DNA of 64,000 nucleotides, taken from positions 706,001 through 770,000 of the forward strand of contig CAHIKZ030005210.1 of assembly GCA_903632075.3 (NCBI GenBank). The letters run 5' to 3'. This DNA is from Acanthosepion pharaonis. Taxonomy: Eukaryota > Mollusca > Cephalopoda > Sepiida > Sepiidae. The notes under the pieces were generated by a model. That model did no database searches and was not told the origin of the DNA. It worked only from the letters and a program-made list of their open reading frames with translations. The position numbers and the translations under genes were made by a program. Of the stretch, positions 41,271-51,651 are shown piece after piece. Numbering within the stretch: the stretch's first letter is position 1; each line of letters starts with the position of its first letter.

Positions 41271-41274
41271 CCCC

Positions 41275-41545
41275 CCACACACACACACACGCACACAACC
41301 TGGGTTTTATAATAAGTATGATGTCATTTTACGTGTCATTACCCACTGGGGGTACTGAATGAAATCTGTTATCTCCACGGTTTTGTCGTTTTTTATGTTC
41401 AATTTTTTCTTTATGAGGCGTATTTTTTGTGCGCGGACGAGCATGGCCGACACAAATTTTAACTTTCTCGATATACGACAATTCCGAGGTAAACCTTGCG
41501 TCTCAGTGGCTTTACTGCCTTACTTGGGGTGAACTCGAATAAAAA
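41275..41545 (+). mobile_element. Family H end plus LINE 3' terminus fragment
   Basis: 41275-41325: CA repeats then 'gggttttataataagtatga' (family H end). 41495-41545: 'gtctcagtggctttactgcc' and 'ttacttggggtgaa' (LINE 3' end, as at 25500 and 47840). Confidence 0.7.
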
Positions 41546-42300
41546 ATAATGACGAACCTCTTCGTCATCAAAGTGCGCGCTTCTCAAAACCGGAACGCTT
41601 CCAGAGTCTGACATCATCTTCGCCTTATGTACACACATCCATTGGAAGATCTGCCGACGGATTTTAAGGTTCGGTATTTCCAGATTGGGGGTTCCTTATT
41701 TGCCCATAGCTGGGACCCCGGAGGTGTTACCACCCCGGTTTAAGGTGGAGTAGGAACAAGAGCAATTAAAAGGTGGTTCCAAACTCCTCTCTCTCTGTTG
41801 CCTTGGCAACAGCAACTGATAAAATTTAGTAGTTCTGTATATATGTAACTAAATTATACATTTATTTACCCATAGTCAATGTATTCTTTTTAGTTAGATT
41901 CATCTTTGCCGAAGCAGAGAGTCGATTAACCTCCACAACAATAGCAACAACAATGTCCTGTCTTCCAGGTTAACCTATTTCCGCCTCCGTAACAAGCTAG
42001 AAGCGGTCATATGCGAAATCTGGTGTTGTCATTTGGGTCAACTACTCTGCCTATGCCAACGATATCTCCACGCTTGCAGAAAGTAATATCGAGATGAAGA
42101 AGTCCGGCACATAAATCAGGTTGTATTAAATGGTTACAAGGGCCCAAATTAACCGCGATAATTTCGATAGGACTCGTGGGAATATTGATCTTTCCCCGGT
42201 TATTTTCGTTCGATGGACGGACTTTACAAAATACACGGCGTCCAGTTCAAACCTCGCGGTTCAGCATCCCCAGTCCGCCCTCGGAAAACGGCTTCGATCC
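41546..42300. other. Stretch without recognisable gene
   Basis: Moderate GC, no clear family. 'gttgccttggcaaca' near 41798 is a short palindrome. Confidence 0.4.
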
Positions 42301-42314
42301 TAGGTCAGACGTGA

Positions 42315-42530
42315 ATATGGTGGTAATAGTAAGACGCTAAGAAAGTTTTTACGGAGCGCTCTTGGGTGACGGGGGAAGTCGACATGAATCGAAAGCTTTC
42401 AGGTACCCGCCATCCGACCGTTTTTCAGAAAGGCATTATATCACTGTGAGGTCAGAGTTGACCATAAGATGGTGGTAATGGTAAGACGCCAAGAAAGGTT
42501 TACGGAGCGCTATTCGGTGACGGGGAAGCC
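42315..42530 (+). repeat. Direct duplication of ~60 bp
   Basis: 'atggtggtaatagtaagacg' and 'acggagcgctcttgggtgac' (42316-42372) recur as 'atggtggtaatggtaagacg' and 'acggagcgctattcggtgac' (42469-42522). Confidence 0.85.
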
Positions 42531-42649
42531 AACAGTTTGATCCTAAGTGAGTACCCCTTCGAGTCTCAGGTAAAGCAATATCCTCGACCAGACAAACGAT
42601 CAGTATCCCACCCGTAGCTTGGGGTGTCTTGATAATGACAAGGCACCTC

Positions 42650-42965
42650 TCACCCGGCTGGTAATTCAGGGCACACTTTGGGTCGGCAACTGATTCTTCA
42701 TGGCGCGACTGGTGGCATCGCCAGAATGCGTCCATTGCGGTGATACGGACGAGTCTGTTGACCACGCCTTTTTTCACAGCGTGCCATAAGCTCGCTGTCC
42801 GGTCTTGTTGAAAGCTAAATAGCTCGCAGGCTTCACGGAGAGGTTTTGCTGCGACATCGATCCGTCGTCGTTTGACAAGAAGCAATAGGTTTGTGTTTAT
42901 TAAACATGGATGATGATCTGAATAACGCGAATGAAGGAAGTCCACGGAGATTTGTCGCTTTTTCA
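42650..42965 (+). pseudogene. LINE C-terminal zinc-finger-like region, relic
   Basis: From 42721 the plus strand reads PECVHCGDTDESVDHAFFHS. The C..C...(6-8)..H....C/S spacing is the C-terminal cysteine-histidine motif of several LINE proteins. After frame changes RFCCDID and NRFVFINMDDDLNN follow. A 178-codon frame on the opposite strand (42436-42972) overlaps it; I regard that as antisense noise because this strand shows the family motif. The element is truncated and frameshifted. Confidence 0.68.
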
Positions 42966-43149
42966 GAACCAACTAGTTGCATACTCTAAGGATCAGTATA
43001 AGGTTGTGATCAGGTCGGAGAAAGAGAGATTCTCTCCGTCGGGCTTTAGTGAAAGGTGGTGAATGTAATTCAGTTGATTCGTGTGAATTGAGCTAACTTT
43101 GAATGACATCTTGAAATTTAAGAATTTAGCTTTTCTGGCCAGTTCAAAT

Positions 43150-43170
43150 GACACACACACACACACAGAG

Positions 43171-43202
<32 letters not shown>

Positions 43203-43550
43203 TTTCTAGAAAGAAAATTCGGATTGCCAACACACAAACAGAATGTCTCATATCGAGAATATTCCACATTGAACATGAAAAAAAATTAATTATTTTTAAT
43301 AATATGTAAAAATCTCCACTTTCACCTGAAGACGGTTGCGAGACCAGACCAGAAACACGTGTCGTGAAATTATGTAAAACAAAGTATAATATTTTTCTCA
43401 ATAAATCCACATTACAACCAAAAACGTTTGCGGCACCCCTCTTCTTTTTAATATACATACTTTTCTCTCGTTGGAACCACTACAACATATTTCCTTTATA
43501 TATATATATATATATATATATACAAGTATATGATTGGTGTATACGGAATA
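43150..43550. mobile_element. (CA)n/(TA)n and Penelope-like terminal unit with CTGAAGA...GAAAC
   Basis: CA and TA runs lie at 43150-43200. At 43327 'cctgaagacggttgcgagac' is followed by 'cagaccagaaacacgtgtc', again the CTGANGA...GAAAC order. A further (TA)n is at 43497-43521. Confidence 0.5.
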
Positions 43551-43554
43551 AATT

Positions 43555-43905
43555 CCGATAACCAACAATTACTATTCTTAAAAGAGTGCTCAATACAGAG
43601 TAGAGCGAATATAATTATTTATATAAAATTTATAACATAAATATGTTATAAAATCACTACAAAAATAGCCATTTTGTTTCAACACCTCTGGTGTCTTATC
43701 AAGTGATGATGTTGAATGTAGAATAAAGGTTTTAAAAGGTTCAAATTAATAGGGGAAACGCTGTAACATGAGCTGAAATGACCAATCAAAATACAAGTAT
43801 AAGCTCATGTGACAGCGTTTCACCTTACGAGGGGTGGTTAATTTTTGAAGTGATTTTATAACATATTTATGTTATAAATTTTAAATAAATAATTATATAT
43901 ATATA
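43555..43905. mobile_element. Nested inverted-repeat element
   Basis: Outer arms 43612-43664 and 43841-43894 match over about 53 bp ('aatttataacataaatatgt'). Inner arms 43755-43774 and 43802-43821 match 19 of 20 ('gaaacgctgtaacatgagct'). On the minus strand 'cttgataagacacc' plus 'aggtgttgaaacaaaatgg' (near 43700-43670) has the hammerhead-like order. The outer flank recurs at 49425-49560. Confidence 0.82.
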
Positions 43906-44200
43906 TGTGTGTGTGTATGTGTGCGTGTGTGTGTCTGTGTAATTTCTATATATATTATTATATATGCGCGGTACTTATAAAAAATGCTATGAGAAATGTG
44001 TTATTGTTTTGGAACGTGCAGTCGCAACGCTGAGTTTGAATTTAAATTTTTAGGTTGTGCGTTTTTATACAAATATAGCAATAAGAGAATTCTTTTTTAC
44101 TGGTAGATTTTCCGTCAATGTGGCATGAACTATATTGTTCAATAATTACAGTAATGTCACACTTATTATCCGAAAGTTGCACGTTGGATCAGTTATTTTA

Positions 44201-44237
44201 ATTTCAATTAAAAGGTGCAATTTGCACCTTTTATTTG

Positions 44238-44280
<43 letters not shown>
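44201..44280. repeat. 41-bp palindrome followed by (TA)n
   Basis: 'atttcaattaaaaggtgcaa' and 'ttgcaccttttatttgaaat' form a near-perfect palindrome (44201-44241), and TA repeats begin immediately after it. Confidence 0.88.
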
Positions 44281-44282
<2 letters not shown>

Positions 44283-45035
44283 ACTTAAAATGAGCGTAAC
44301 TTATCTAGGGAATGTAAGGTCATTAGTCTCTTTTATTTATTTTAATTTCCCCACATTTTCGTTTTTACTTCTCCCCTGTCAGATTTATTTACTTTTATAT
44401 TTTACCCACATCTTTTTCGATTGGTTAACGTTCTCTTTTCTATCATATTACATCGTACGTGTGCCACATTCGCGCGCATTTCTGTAAATAACTGGAGTAA
44501 ATATTCAGTAGTGAAAGGTCAACGTATGCAGCGCATTTACTGCATGCCTCAAGATTTTTTCCAGGGTAAGCAATTTTTGTGTAATTAAAAATGAATTATT
44601 GATCATTTTTGCTCCCCCCCCCCCACCTTGCATTCGTGATACCTTTTAAAAATTACTAATTCTTTCATTTCCTAGAATACATTGTGTACAAGCGACATTA
44701 TTTGAGTAGTGTAAGCAGAGAAGGCCCTGCTTTTGTATATTACTCTCCTGTCATGCCAAGTAAAGTTAAAGAGGAACGGAGTAGAAGGCAATAAGAGAAA
44801 GGTGAGAGGTTAAGTTAAGAAAAACAGTAAAGAAGAAAAAAAAAGCAGTAGCATTAGATGCTTCTTCTTGTTCTACAAATATCTTCTACTTTTACGTCGG
44901 GGGATGAAAAAGTCGGTGAGTTCAGTTAGAGGTAAAGATAACAAAATGGAAATGAGAGATCAAAGGCTGAAATCCGGGGTTTTGATACTTTCGGTCATCG
45001 TCAGGTTTTGTTCTGATGTTTTTTTGTTTTTTTTT
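44281..45035. other. Stretch without recognisable gene
   Basis: C run near 44614. No family was identified until the LINE relic. Confidence 0.45.
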
Positions 45036-45039
45036 GTTT

Positions 45040-45305
45040 TTTTTTTAACGATCAGCGATAGGGTTGCGCTTAGTCTAGGTACCATAGCGAAAAGCTCATC
45101 CGAACAATGACCATGAAAGTATTTATAAAAAAAAGGGCACAGAAAGGCAACCATGCAGCAGTTGGAATGGGAAAGTGACTAAAGCCGAGCCGCCAGGTCA
45201 GGACCTATAATATTGCTGATTCTTCTTTGGATTTTATCAAGGAGCTCAAGGTAAATAAAAGGTTTACCGGACCATATGTGACAGCAATATTCTAAGCATG
45301 GACGA
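45040..45305 (-). pseudogene. LINE reverse transcriptase C-terminal relic (Jockey/CR1-like)
   Basis: The minus strand reads LEYCCHIWSGKPFIYLELLD, KIQRRISNIIGPDLAARL, stop, SLSHSNCCMVAFL and YFHGHCSDELFAMVPRLSAT. It ends abruptly at a T-rich run near 45040, so the last third and the 3' end are missing. One in-frame stop and a likely frameshift are present. It is closest to the 18405-18745 copy. Confidence 0.87.
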
Positions 45306-45336
45306 AGCATAGACTTATAGATATGTAAGAAGAGGC

Positions 45337-45642
45337 ACGGCGGAGTAATGGATAGCGGCTCGGATTGAGAAATCGGAGAATCGAGTTCGAATTCCAGTCG
45401 AATCCATTACATTCACTTACGTGCTAATATGAATCCTCTTCTCCCCCACCCCACCCCAGCTATGGGCAAATAGCAGGACAGACCGGGTTCTATAGCGCCT
45501 TGGATGACAACTGGTCTACCGCAGAACGAAATGGCAACCTACTGCGGGAATAATCTGACTCGTCAGTCATATATCGAAAGATACATGATCGCCTAAGCGT
45601 GTATCACGGTGTGGCACATAACTGACTGATAAAATAGATGCT
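45337..45642 (+). mobile_element. tRNA-derived SINE, family i, fullest copy
   Basis: 'ggcacggcggagtaatggat' and 'agcggctcgg' form the A-box region and 'gagttcgaattccagtcg' an almost canonical B box. The body continues with a CT-rich stretch, 'gggcaaatagcaggacagac', 'gccttggatgacaactgg', 'atgatcgcctaagcgtg' and 'cggtgtggcacataactgac'. At ~300 bp it is the best reference for the family here. tRNA-derived SINEs are well known in octopus. Confidence 0.85.
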
Positions 45643-45788
45643 GGAGAGAAAAACTTTCTTGCACAACACAACAAAAACTTTCTCGCTAACTTTCTTAGCA
45701 GCTTATCTAGCAATAAATTCAATATAGTCTTTCTACTTAATATCAGCTAACAACGTTGACCCGAGAAAGCGTAACGAGTCACTTTTCT

Positions 45789-47290
45789 TTAAACTGTAAA
45801 AGTAATAGGTTAGACAGTTAATTTCGAAAATGAGCCCCGATCAGTTGTTAACTGGTGCAAGAAATGGCTTTTTGATTTTAACGGCTGGCAAACAAAACAA
45901 CTACCATGATAGAGAACTATGTTTGCCTTCCATCAGTGAGCAACTCTTTTCGCCTTCTTCGTCTCATGTTTTTCCACTGAAAGTAATAGGTTAGACAGTT
46001 AATTTCGAAAATGAGCCCCGATCAGTTGTTAACTGGTGCAAGAAATGGCTTTTGATTTTAACGGCTCGCAAACAAAACAACTACCATGATAGAGAACTAT
46101 GTTTGCCTTCCATCAGTGAGCAACTCTTTTCGTCTTCTTCGTCTCATGTTTTCCACTGAAAGTAATAGGTTAGACAGTTAATTTCGAAAATGAGCCCTGA
46201 TCAGTTGTTAACTGGTGCAAGAAATGGCTTTTTTTGATTTTAACGGCTGGCAAACAAAACAACTACCATGATAGAGAACTATGTTTGCCTTCCATCAGTG
46301 AGCAACTCTTTTCGCCTTCTTCGTCTCATGTTTTCCACTGAAAGTAATAGGTTAGACAGTTAATTTCGAAAATGAGCTCCGATCAGTTGTTAACTGGTGC
46401 AAGAAATGGCTTTTTGATTTTAACGGCTCGCAAACAAAACAACTACCATGATAGAGAACTATGTTTGCCTTCCATCAGTGAGCAACTCTTTTCGCCTTCT
46501 TCGTCTCATGTTTTCCACTGAAAGTAATAGGTTAGACAGTTAATTTCGAAAATGAGCCCCGATTAGTTGTTAACTGGTGCAAGAAATGGCTTTTTGATTT
46601 TAACGGCTGGCAAACAAAACAACTACCATGATAGAGAACTATGTTTGCCTTCCATCAGTGAGCAACTCTTTTCGCCTTCTTCGTCTCATGTTTTCCACTG
46701 AAAGTAATAGGTTAGACAGTTAATTTCGAAAATGAGCCCCGATCAGTTGTTAACTGGTGCAAGAAATGGCTTTTGATTTTAACGGCTCGCAAACAAAACA
46801 ACTACCATGATAGAGAACTATGTTTGCCTTCCATCAGTGAGCAACTCTTTTCGCCTTCTTCGTCTCATGTTTTCCACTGAAAGTAATAGGTTAGACAGTT
46901 AATTTCGAAAATGAGCCCCGATCAGTTGTTAACTGGTGCAAGAAATGGCTTTTTGATTTTAACGGCTCGCAAACAAAACAACTACCATGATAGAGAACTA
47001 TGTTTGCCTTCCATCAGTGAGCAACTCTTTTCGCCTTCTTCGTCTCATGTTTTCCACTGAAAGTAATAGGTTAGACAGTTAATTTCGAAAATGAGCCCCG
47101 ATCAGTTGTTAACTGGTGCAAGAAATGGCTTTTGATTTTAACGGCTCGCAAACAAAACAACTACCATGATAGAGAACTATGTTTGCCTTCCATCAGTGAG
47201 CAACTCTTTTCGCCTTCTTCGTCTCATGTTTTCCACTGAAAGTAATAGGTTAGACAGTTAATTTCGAAAATGAGCTCCGATCAGTGCAAG
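45789..47290. repeat. ~180-bp satellite, nine units
   Basis: 'gttagacagttaatttcgaa' occurs at 45809, 45990, 46169, 46351, 46531, 46711, 46890, 47070 and 47249. Units are 97-99 percent alike. Copies 1 to 6 alternate between 'ggctggcaaac' and 'ggctcgcaaac', then copies 6 to 8 are all 'ggctcgc', so part of the array evolved as dimers. The last unit is cut at 'gatcagtgcaagaaa' where a LINE relic begins. Confidence 0.96.
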
Positions 47291-47299
47291 AAACTGGTG

Positions 47300-47880
47300 C
47301 AAGAAATGAGACGAAGTGAAATAATTATATTGAAGGTCTACTGCTCTTCACTGTGTGGTACCATATTTGGTCTGGTGCCCCTGCTATCTCGAGATCCAAA
47401 GAAGAGTGTGCTATGTTATCAGTCCTGACCTGGCATCTCAACTTCAGTCACTTTCCCACCATCGTGATATGGCTTCCTTGTGTCTTTTCTATTCTATAAA
47501 TATTTCAATGGCAATTTTTCATTCGCAATTTTTCAAATTATCCCTTGTACTTCGACTTTGGGATTTTAAGCGTACGACTAGATTAGCAGTTATGTCTCAT
47601 CATTATGCTGTTGCAGTTGCTAAATATAACCGTAAATTCTATTCTAATAGTTCATTTACTAGTACTTCTCGCCTGTGGAACTCCCTTCCGGCTTCTTGAT
47701 TCCTTGCCATCTACGAACTTCAAAAATGTAAATGTAACGCCAATCGCCATCTTCTGTCTTCCTAGAAATCTGTTCTTTTATTGTCTTTTCTCCTCACGAA
47801 CGTCTTCTCGTTCTCTTTTCCTCTCAGTAACTCCTTTGCGTCTTAGTGGCATTGTCGCCTTGCTTGGGGTGAAATGATTA
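47300..47880 (+). pseudogene. LINE C-terminus with intact 3' end (Jockey/CR1-like)
   Basis: The frame 47355-47699 reads VWCPCYLEIQRRVCYVISPD, LASQLQSLSHHRDMASLCLF, LWDFKRTTRLAVMSHHYAVA, then FYSNSSFTSTSRLWNSLPAS. The equivalent of HGNCSDEL is altered and the stop after PAS is premature. In the next frame 'acttcaaaaatgtaaatgta' gives the FKCNVN block. The element ends 'cttagtggcattgtcgcc', 'ttgcttggggtgaaatga' at 47878 and is followed by A-rich sequence. It adjoins the 180-bp satellite. This is the best preserved copy of the family in the window, but it is truncated and inactive. Confidence 0.9.
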
Positions 47881-48262
47881 AAAACAAACATTCTCTCGAA
47901 AGTCACAGAGAATGCGCGCGTTAAGAACAAAGGGAAGTAACTCTTGTAACTATGAAAGATAGAATACGGAAGGACCAACAGACTATAATATCTGGCCATG
48001 GGTACAACTCTCAAGAATAACAGGCTGGTTGGAATAAAATGCCATAGATGAGAAACTGAAATATTCGTATAATACAAAAATGTCTAGAATGTTTAAATGT
48101 TTATTAAAGAAACAGTTCATAACAAAATATTTTGGAAAAACAAAAAACCGTCCATAAATTTTCAAAACTAATTTATTTGTTCATTTTTTTTAAATATACT
48201 TTTTTCAATGCTATATCACTTCAGTGCTCTCCACAGCTGTAAAATGAATATTGCTATGGTGA
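47881..48262. other. Stretch without recognisable gene
   Basis: No family was identified. Confidence 0.45.
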
Positions 48263-48370
48263 TTTTCTAAGCATAGCTCAGATGTGGCACAAAGCCGAAA
48301 GATTTGTTTGTGGCAACGAGTGAAGATCGAACTCATTACTCAATAATCGTAGCTTGTTAAATATTGAGCC
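48263..48370 (-). mobile_element. tRNA-derived SINE, family ii, minus strand
   Basis: On the minus strand 'atgagttcgatcttcactcg' (B box) and 'tcggctttgtgccacatctg' (body) match 36075-36205. Confidence 0.65.
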
Positions 48371-48662
48371 ATTCTTCAATTGTTTCCTATTGACTTCTCC
48401 ACAGGTTTTGGTTCAAAGCTTTCTTTCTTCTAAATTGGTTGCCTAAACAAGAAAAAAAAGAGTCCAATTTGTACTACTATGTTATCCATAGCTAAAGTCA
48501 CCGACTGAAGTGTTTAGTGGAAGCCGGTTGGTATCATGGGAAGCAACTCTTAATAAGATTATAAGAGTTATCCCCCTTGAACCGTTTATTTCTTTTTCTG
48601 GGTAATACGCTTTTTGTAAATAAATAGGATTGGAGTGGAGTTTACACAAATTCACAGGCTTC

Positions 48663-48745
48663 TTCTTCAATGTGCCGTGCCCCTTCAGTACTTTGGAGGT
48701 CATGGCTCTCTACAATTTCCTGTCCTTTGTAGCTCTTAGTAAATT
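48663..48745 (-). pseudogene. LINE 3' end fragment, third family
   Basis: The minus strand reads LRATKDRK, stop, RAMTSKVLKGHGT, the extreme C-terminus seen at 38693 and 19421. Confidence 0.75.
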
Positions 48746-48947
48746 TTGAATAGTAAATTCAAATTGTTGTTTAATAAAAAACGAAAAAATAGGATGTCTA
48801 CTCAAACACATGTAACTGCTAACTAAAATAATGTTCGGACAATAACACAAGGCAACAACAACAGGGCGCTGAGTAATGATCAGACTCATTAGAACTTAGT
48901 AAATAACAAATTTCAAACTTTACCTATATCATTATCTGCTTGTGTAT

Positions 48948-49271
48948 ATCGGTTCACGAATTTAATTCATTCCTGAAGGCCGTTCGTAAGCTGAGATATT
49001 CGTAAACCGAAACTATTTTTCCAATAAATGGAGAGAAAAAAAAAGTCACAGTAGAATAAAATTGGAAAAGAAAAGCACGCCACAACACATGAATGTACAC
49101 AACACGGCGGTCGACTCAGAAATTATTCTGTTCGTGTTAACTCAGTTCGGCAATGTTGTTCGAGAAGCGAAATTTTGTGCCAATAACCGAGGTATTTTCA
49201 TCTCGAATTTTCTGTTCGAAAAACGATTTGTTCGACATATGAGACGTTTGAGAAGCGAGGTTCGTCTGTAT
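48948..49271. mobile_element. Pogo/Tigger-like MITE, copy 3
   Basis: 'ggttcacgaatttaattcat', 'ttcgtaaaccgaaactattt', 'gtcgactcagaaattattct' and 'ttgagaagcgaggttcgtct' match the 8909-9233 copy end to end, about 85 percent by eye. Confidence 0.85.
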
Positions 49272-49424
49272 ATATTTGTGTATTTAGGCAGCAAATTCTC
49301 TCTTAAGCATGCCTTTGCATATGAAAGGATTATGATAAAAATCAGCAGACATAATGCTTGTAAATTTATTCAAGCAGATATATTTTATAAGACACGAGTA
49401 GTGTTGAAAAAAAAAATGGCTATT

Positions 49425-49560
49425 TTTGTAGTGATGTTATAACATATTTATGTTAGAATCTTTTAATAAATATTATCTGCTCTACTTTGTATCGACCACT
49501 TTTGTGAAAATAGTGGTTTTGATTATCGGAATTTTATTCCTTCTATAAAAACCCTGTTTT

Positions 49561-49600
<40 letters not shown>
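49425..49600 (+). mobile_element. Flank of the nested inverted-repeat family, then (TA)n
   Basis: 'ttataacatatttatgtta', 'gaccacttttgtgaaaatag' and 'tcggaattttattcct' match the inverted flank at 43550-43660. (TA)n is at 49563-49596. Confidence 0.7.
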
Positions 49601-49732
49601 GACATTTTCTATGTTTATACGTCCTTTTTATAGATACAAATATTTAAGTAAATGGTCTGTTTATAGCATTTACTTAAGTATAAACCATGAAATAAATTTA
49701 TTACTACTAAATGGATCTTTAAGGATTCCTTA

Positions 49733-49736
<4 letters not shown>

Positions 49737-49769
<33 letters not shown>

Positions 49770-49841
49770 GTTGCTCTGTTCTGAAACTGAGATCTCTTTG
49801 GATTCATATTCTCCTTGAAATTATCCCAACTAAACATCATA

Positions 49842-49923
<82 letters not shown>
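49737..49923. repeat. (ATT)n and (TA)n microsatellites
   Basis: (ATT)10 lies at 49737-49768 and (TA)n with one slip at 49843-49923. Confidence 0.97.
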
Positions 49924-49927
<4 letters not shown>

Positions 49928-49929
<2 letters not shown>

Positions 49930-50048
49930 TCTCAAACACTAATATTCCATGGTTATAATTTATTACATTGGAATCGTAATCACGATCAATTCACCAGACC
50001 TACAAATTCAAAATTGAGTTCTACCTGGATTCTATCATCTTGGGAATT

Positions 50049-50100
<52 letters not shown>
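49928..50100 (-). mobile_element. Family I repeat with CTGRTGA hairpin, minus strand, then (TA)n
   Basis: On the minus strand 'aatttgtaggtctggtgaat', 'tgatcgtgattacgattcca' and 'ataaattataaccatggaat' repeat the order seen at 56500-56583. (TA)n is at 50051-50100. Confidence 0.75.
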
Positions 50101-50103
<3 letters not shown>

Positions 50104-50300
50104 TGTAACCCGGATACAAGAGAGTTGTCGGGACCGGAGAAGAAGTCTCTTACATCCGGGGTTTCTCTTATATCCGGGTTTGGTCTATTTTATATACATT
50201 AACACAGGCTCTAATTTGGGACCAGAGAAAATCTCTCTTATATCCGGGTTTCTCTTATATCCGGGTTTGGTCTATTTTATATACATTAACACAGGATAAT
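50101..50300. mobile_element. Pogo/Tc1-type terminus with repeated 'atatccgggtttctctta'
   Basis: The sequence after the TA run starts 'cagtgtaacccggatacaag', typical of a TA-targeting element's terminus. 'ttatatccgggttt' is repeated about four times and 'ggtctattttatatacatta' twice. No right end was found. Confidence 0.55.
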
Positions 50301-50321
50301 ATTAGTGGTCAATAAAATTTT

Positions 50322-50336
<15 letters not shown>

Positions 50337-50386
<50 letters not shown>

Positions 50387-50434
50387 ATAATATTTGTGGT
50401 CAATAAATTTATTGATAATATTAGTCGTCAATAA

Positions 50435-50485
<51 letters not shown>
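50337..50485. repeat. Two (TA)n runs with a duplicated spacer
   Basis: 'gataatatt.gtggtcaataaa' is repeated three times between 50296 and 50440, with TA runs between the copies. Confidence 0.9.
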
Positions 50486-50488
<3 letters not shown>

Positions 50489-50492
50489 TGTA

Positions 50493-50566
50493 CTCGGGTC
50501 GCGTGCGGCCCTCGGGTCGCGTGCGGCCCTCTGGTCGCGTGCGGCCCTCGGGTCGCGTTCGGCCCG
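50493..50566. repeat. 18-bp GC-rich minisatellite, four units
   Basis: 'tcgggtcgcgtgcggccc' is repeated four times with single changes. It is strikingly GC- and CpG-rich in a TA-rich neighbourhood. Confidence 0.92.
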
Positions 50567-50639
50567 CTTGATGGTTTTATGTGGACCGAGAGCGCATTAG
50601 AATCATAATTTTATACTTAAAAAAATTGGTGCTTTTTTT

Positions 50640-51190
50640 TTTTTTCTTTTTTGTTCAGTGTTGCACAGCAGCAAAAATGCGGACAATAGTTCGAATATAA
50701 ATAGTATAAATAACGATAACCCCTCGTCACAGAAAGTTAGATTTTTCGAAGCTGTAAAAAAAAAAATCATTATTTTAATAAACCTCCAACTCTCTCGACA
50801 ATGGGTTTTAAAATTGATGATTAGAATTTTAATAAAACCTAAAAAGATGAAAGTAAATTTATACATTTTCTTTGATAAATATTTCATTGCATCAGTTTCA
50901 ATCGTATTAGTTTTAGAATGTTGTAAATATAAAATTATTCTTTTAATAAACAATCTAATAGTGTTTAATATTTTTGTTGTCAATTCTCAAGAACAAAGAA
51001 AATGTCTAAATTCTCTTTCATCATATGTTTAAGTTTTATTACAATTCTAATAATAGTTTTTTAAAACAATAAATATTGCTGACGAGCAAAGGTAGTTAAA
51101 GTAGAAAAAATGGGAAAATAAAAAAAACATCTTTTTGACACACTGTCTCATTGTAGACATGAAGGTCCATGTTTGCAAAACTACTTACTA
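50640..51190 (+). repeat. Dispersed AT-rich repeat, family B, longest copy
   Basis: 'ttgtaaatataaaattattc', 'aatagtgtttaatatttttg' and 'tttcatcatatgtttaagtt' match 57715-57860. A 124-codon frame at 50658-51032 shows no domain and its AT content explains it. Confidence 0.7.
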
Positions 51191-51581
51191 ATGAGAATTT
51201 TGTCTTTTACAAAATTTAAAAAAATAGTTATAACAATTTTTAATGAATTTTACTATGTACCTTTTGAAAAGACTAGTTAAAATTAGAATTTGAGTGTTCC
51301 AGCCTGAAATGGAAAAAAAAGTCCACTATCTAAACTTGTTGCGAGCCGGTGTACGTGTTTTGAAATAAACAAGCGTGTCTCTTGAAATGCCCACAACAAA
51401 CATGATAGACTCAGAATATGAGTCCACCAAAAAAATTAAATAAACAACAAGTACCGGTATATATGTACAAACAAAGGATAAATGTATTAACAAAAGGTTA
51501 CAAGTTCCAATGACAATAATGTGTGTAACAAATGAATATGGAAAATTTTTGGTCCAAGTATGTGAAGTGGGAAAATGTGCG

Positions 51582-51587
<6 letters not shown>
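51191..51587. other. AT-rich stretch without gene
   Basis: No family was identified. Confidence 0.45.

Positions 51588-51648
<61 letters not shown>
51588..51648. repeat. (GT)n microsatellite
   Basis: About 30 dinucleotides. Confidence 0.97.

Positions 51649-51649
<1 letters not shown>

Positions 51650-51651
<2 letters not shown>

Noticed and set aside
42436..42972. 178-codon minus-strand frame
   Set aside because: It lies antisense to a LINE C-terminal motif read on the plus strand and shows no recognisable domain.
45789..47290. Hammerhead motif in the 180-bp satellite (ctgatgg on the minus strand)
   Set aside because: The core would need CTGANGA plus a stem and GAAA; only 'cactgatgg' is present and the following 'ggcaaac' lacks a paired stem.
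50658..51032. 124-codon plus-strand frame
   Set aside because: It lies in the dispersed AT-rich family B; other copies do not keep the frame.
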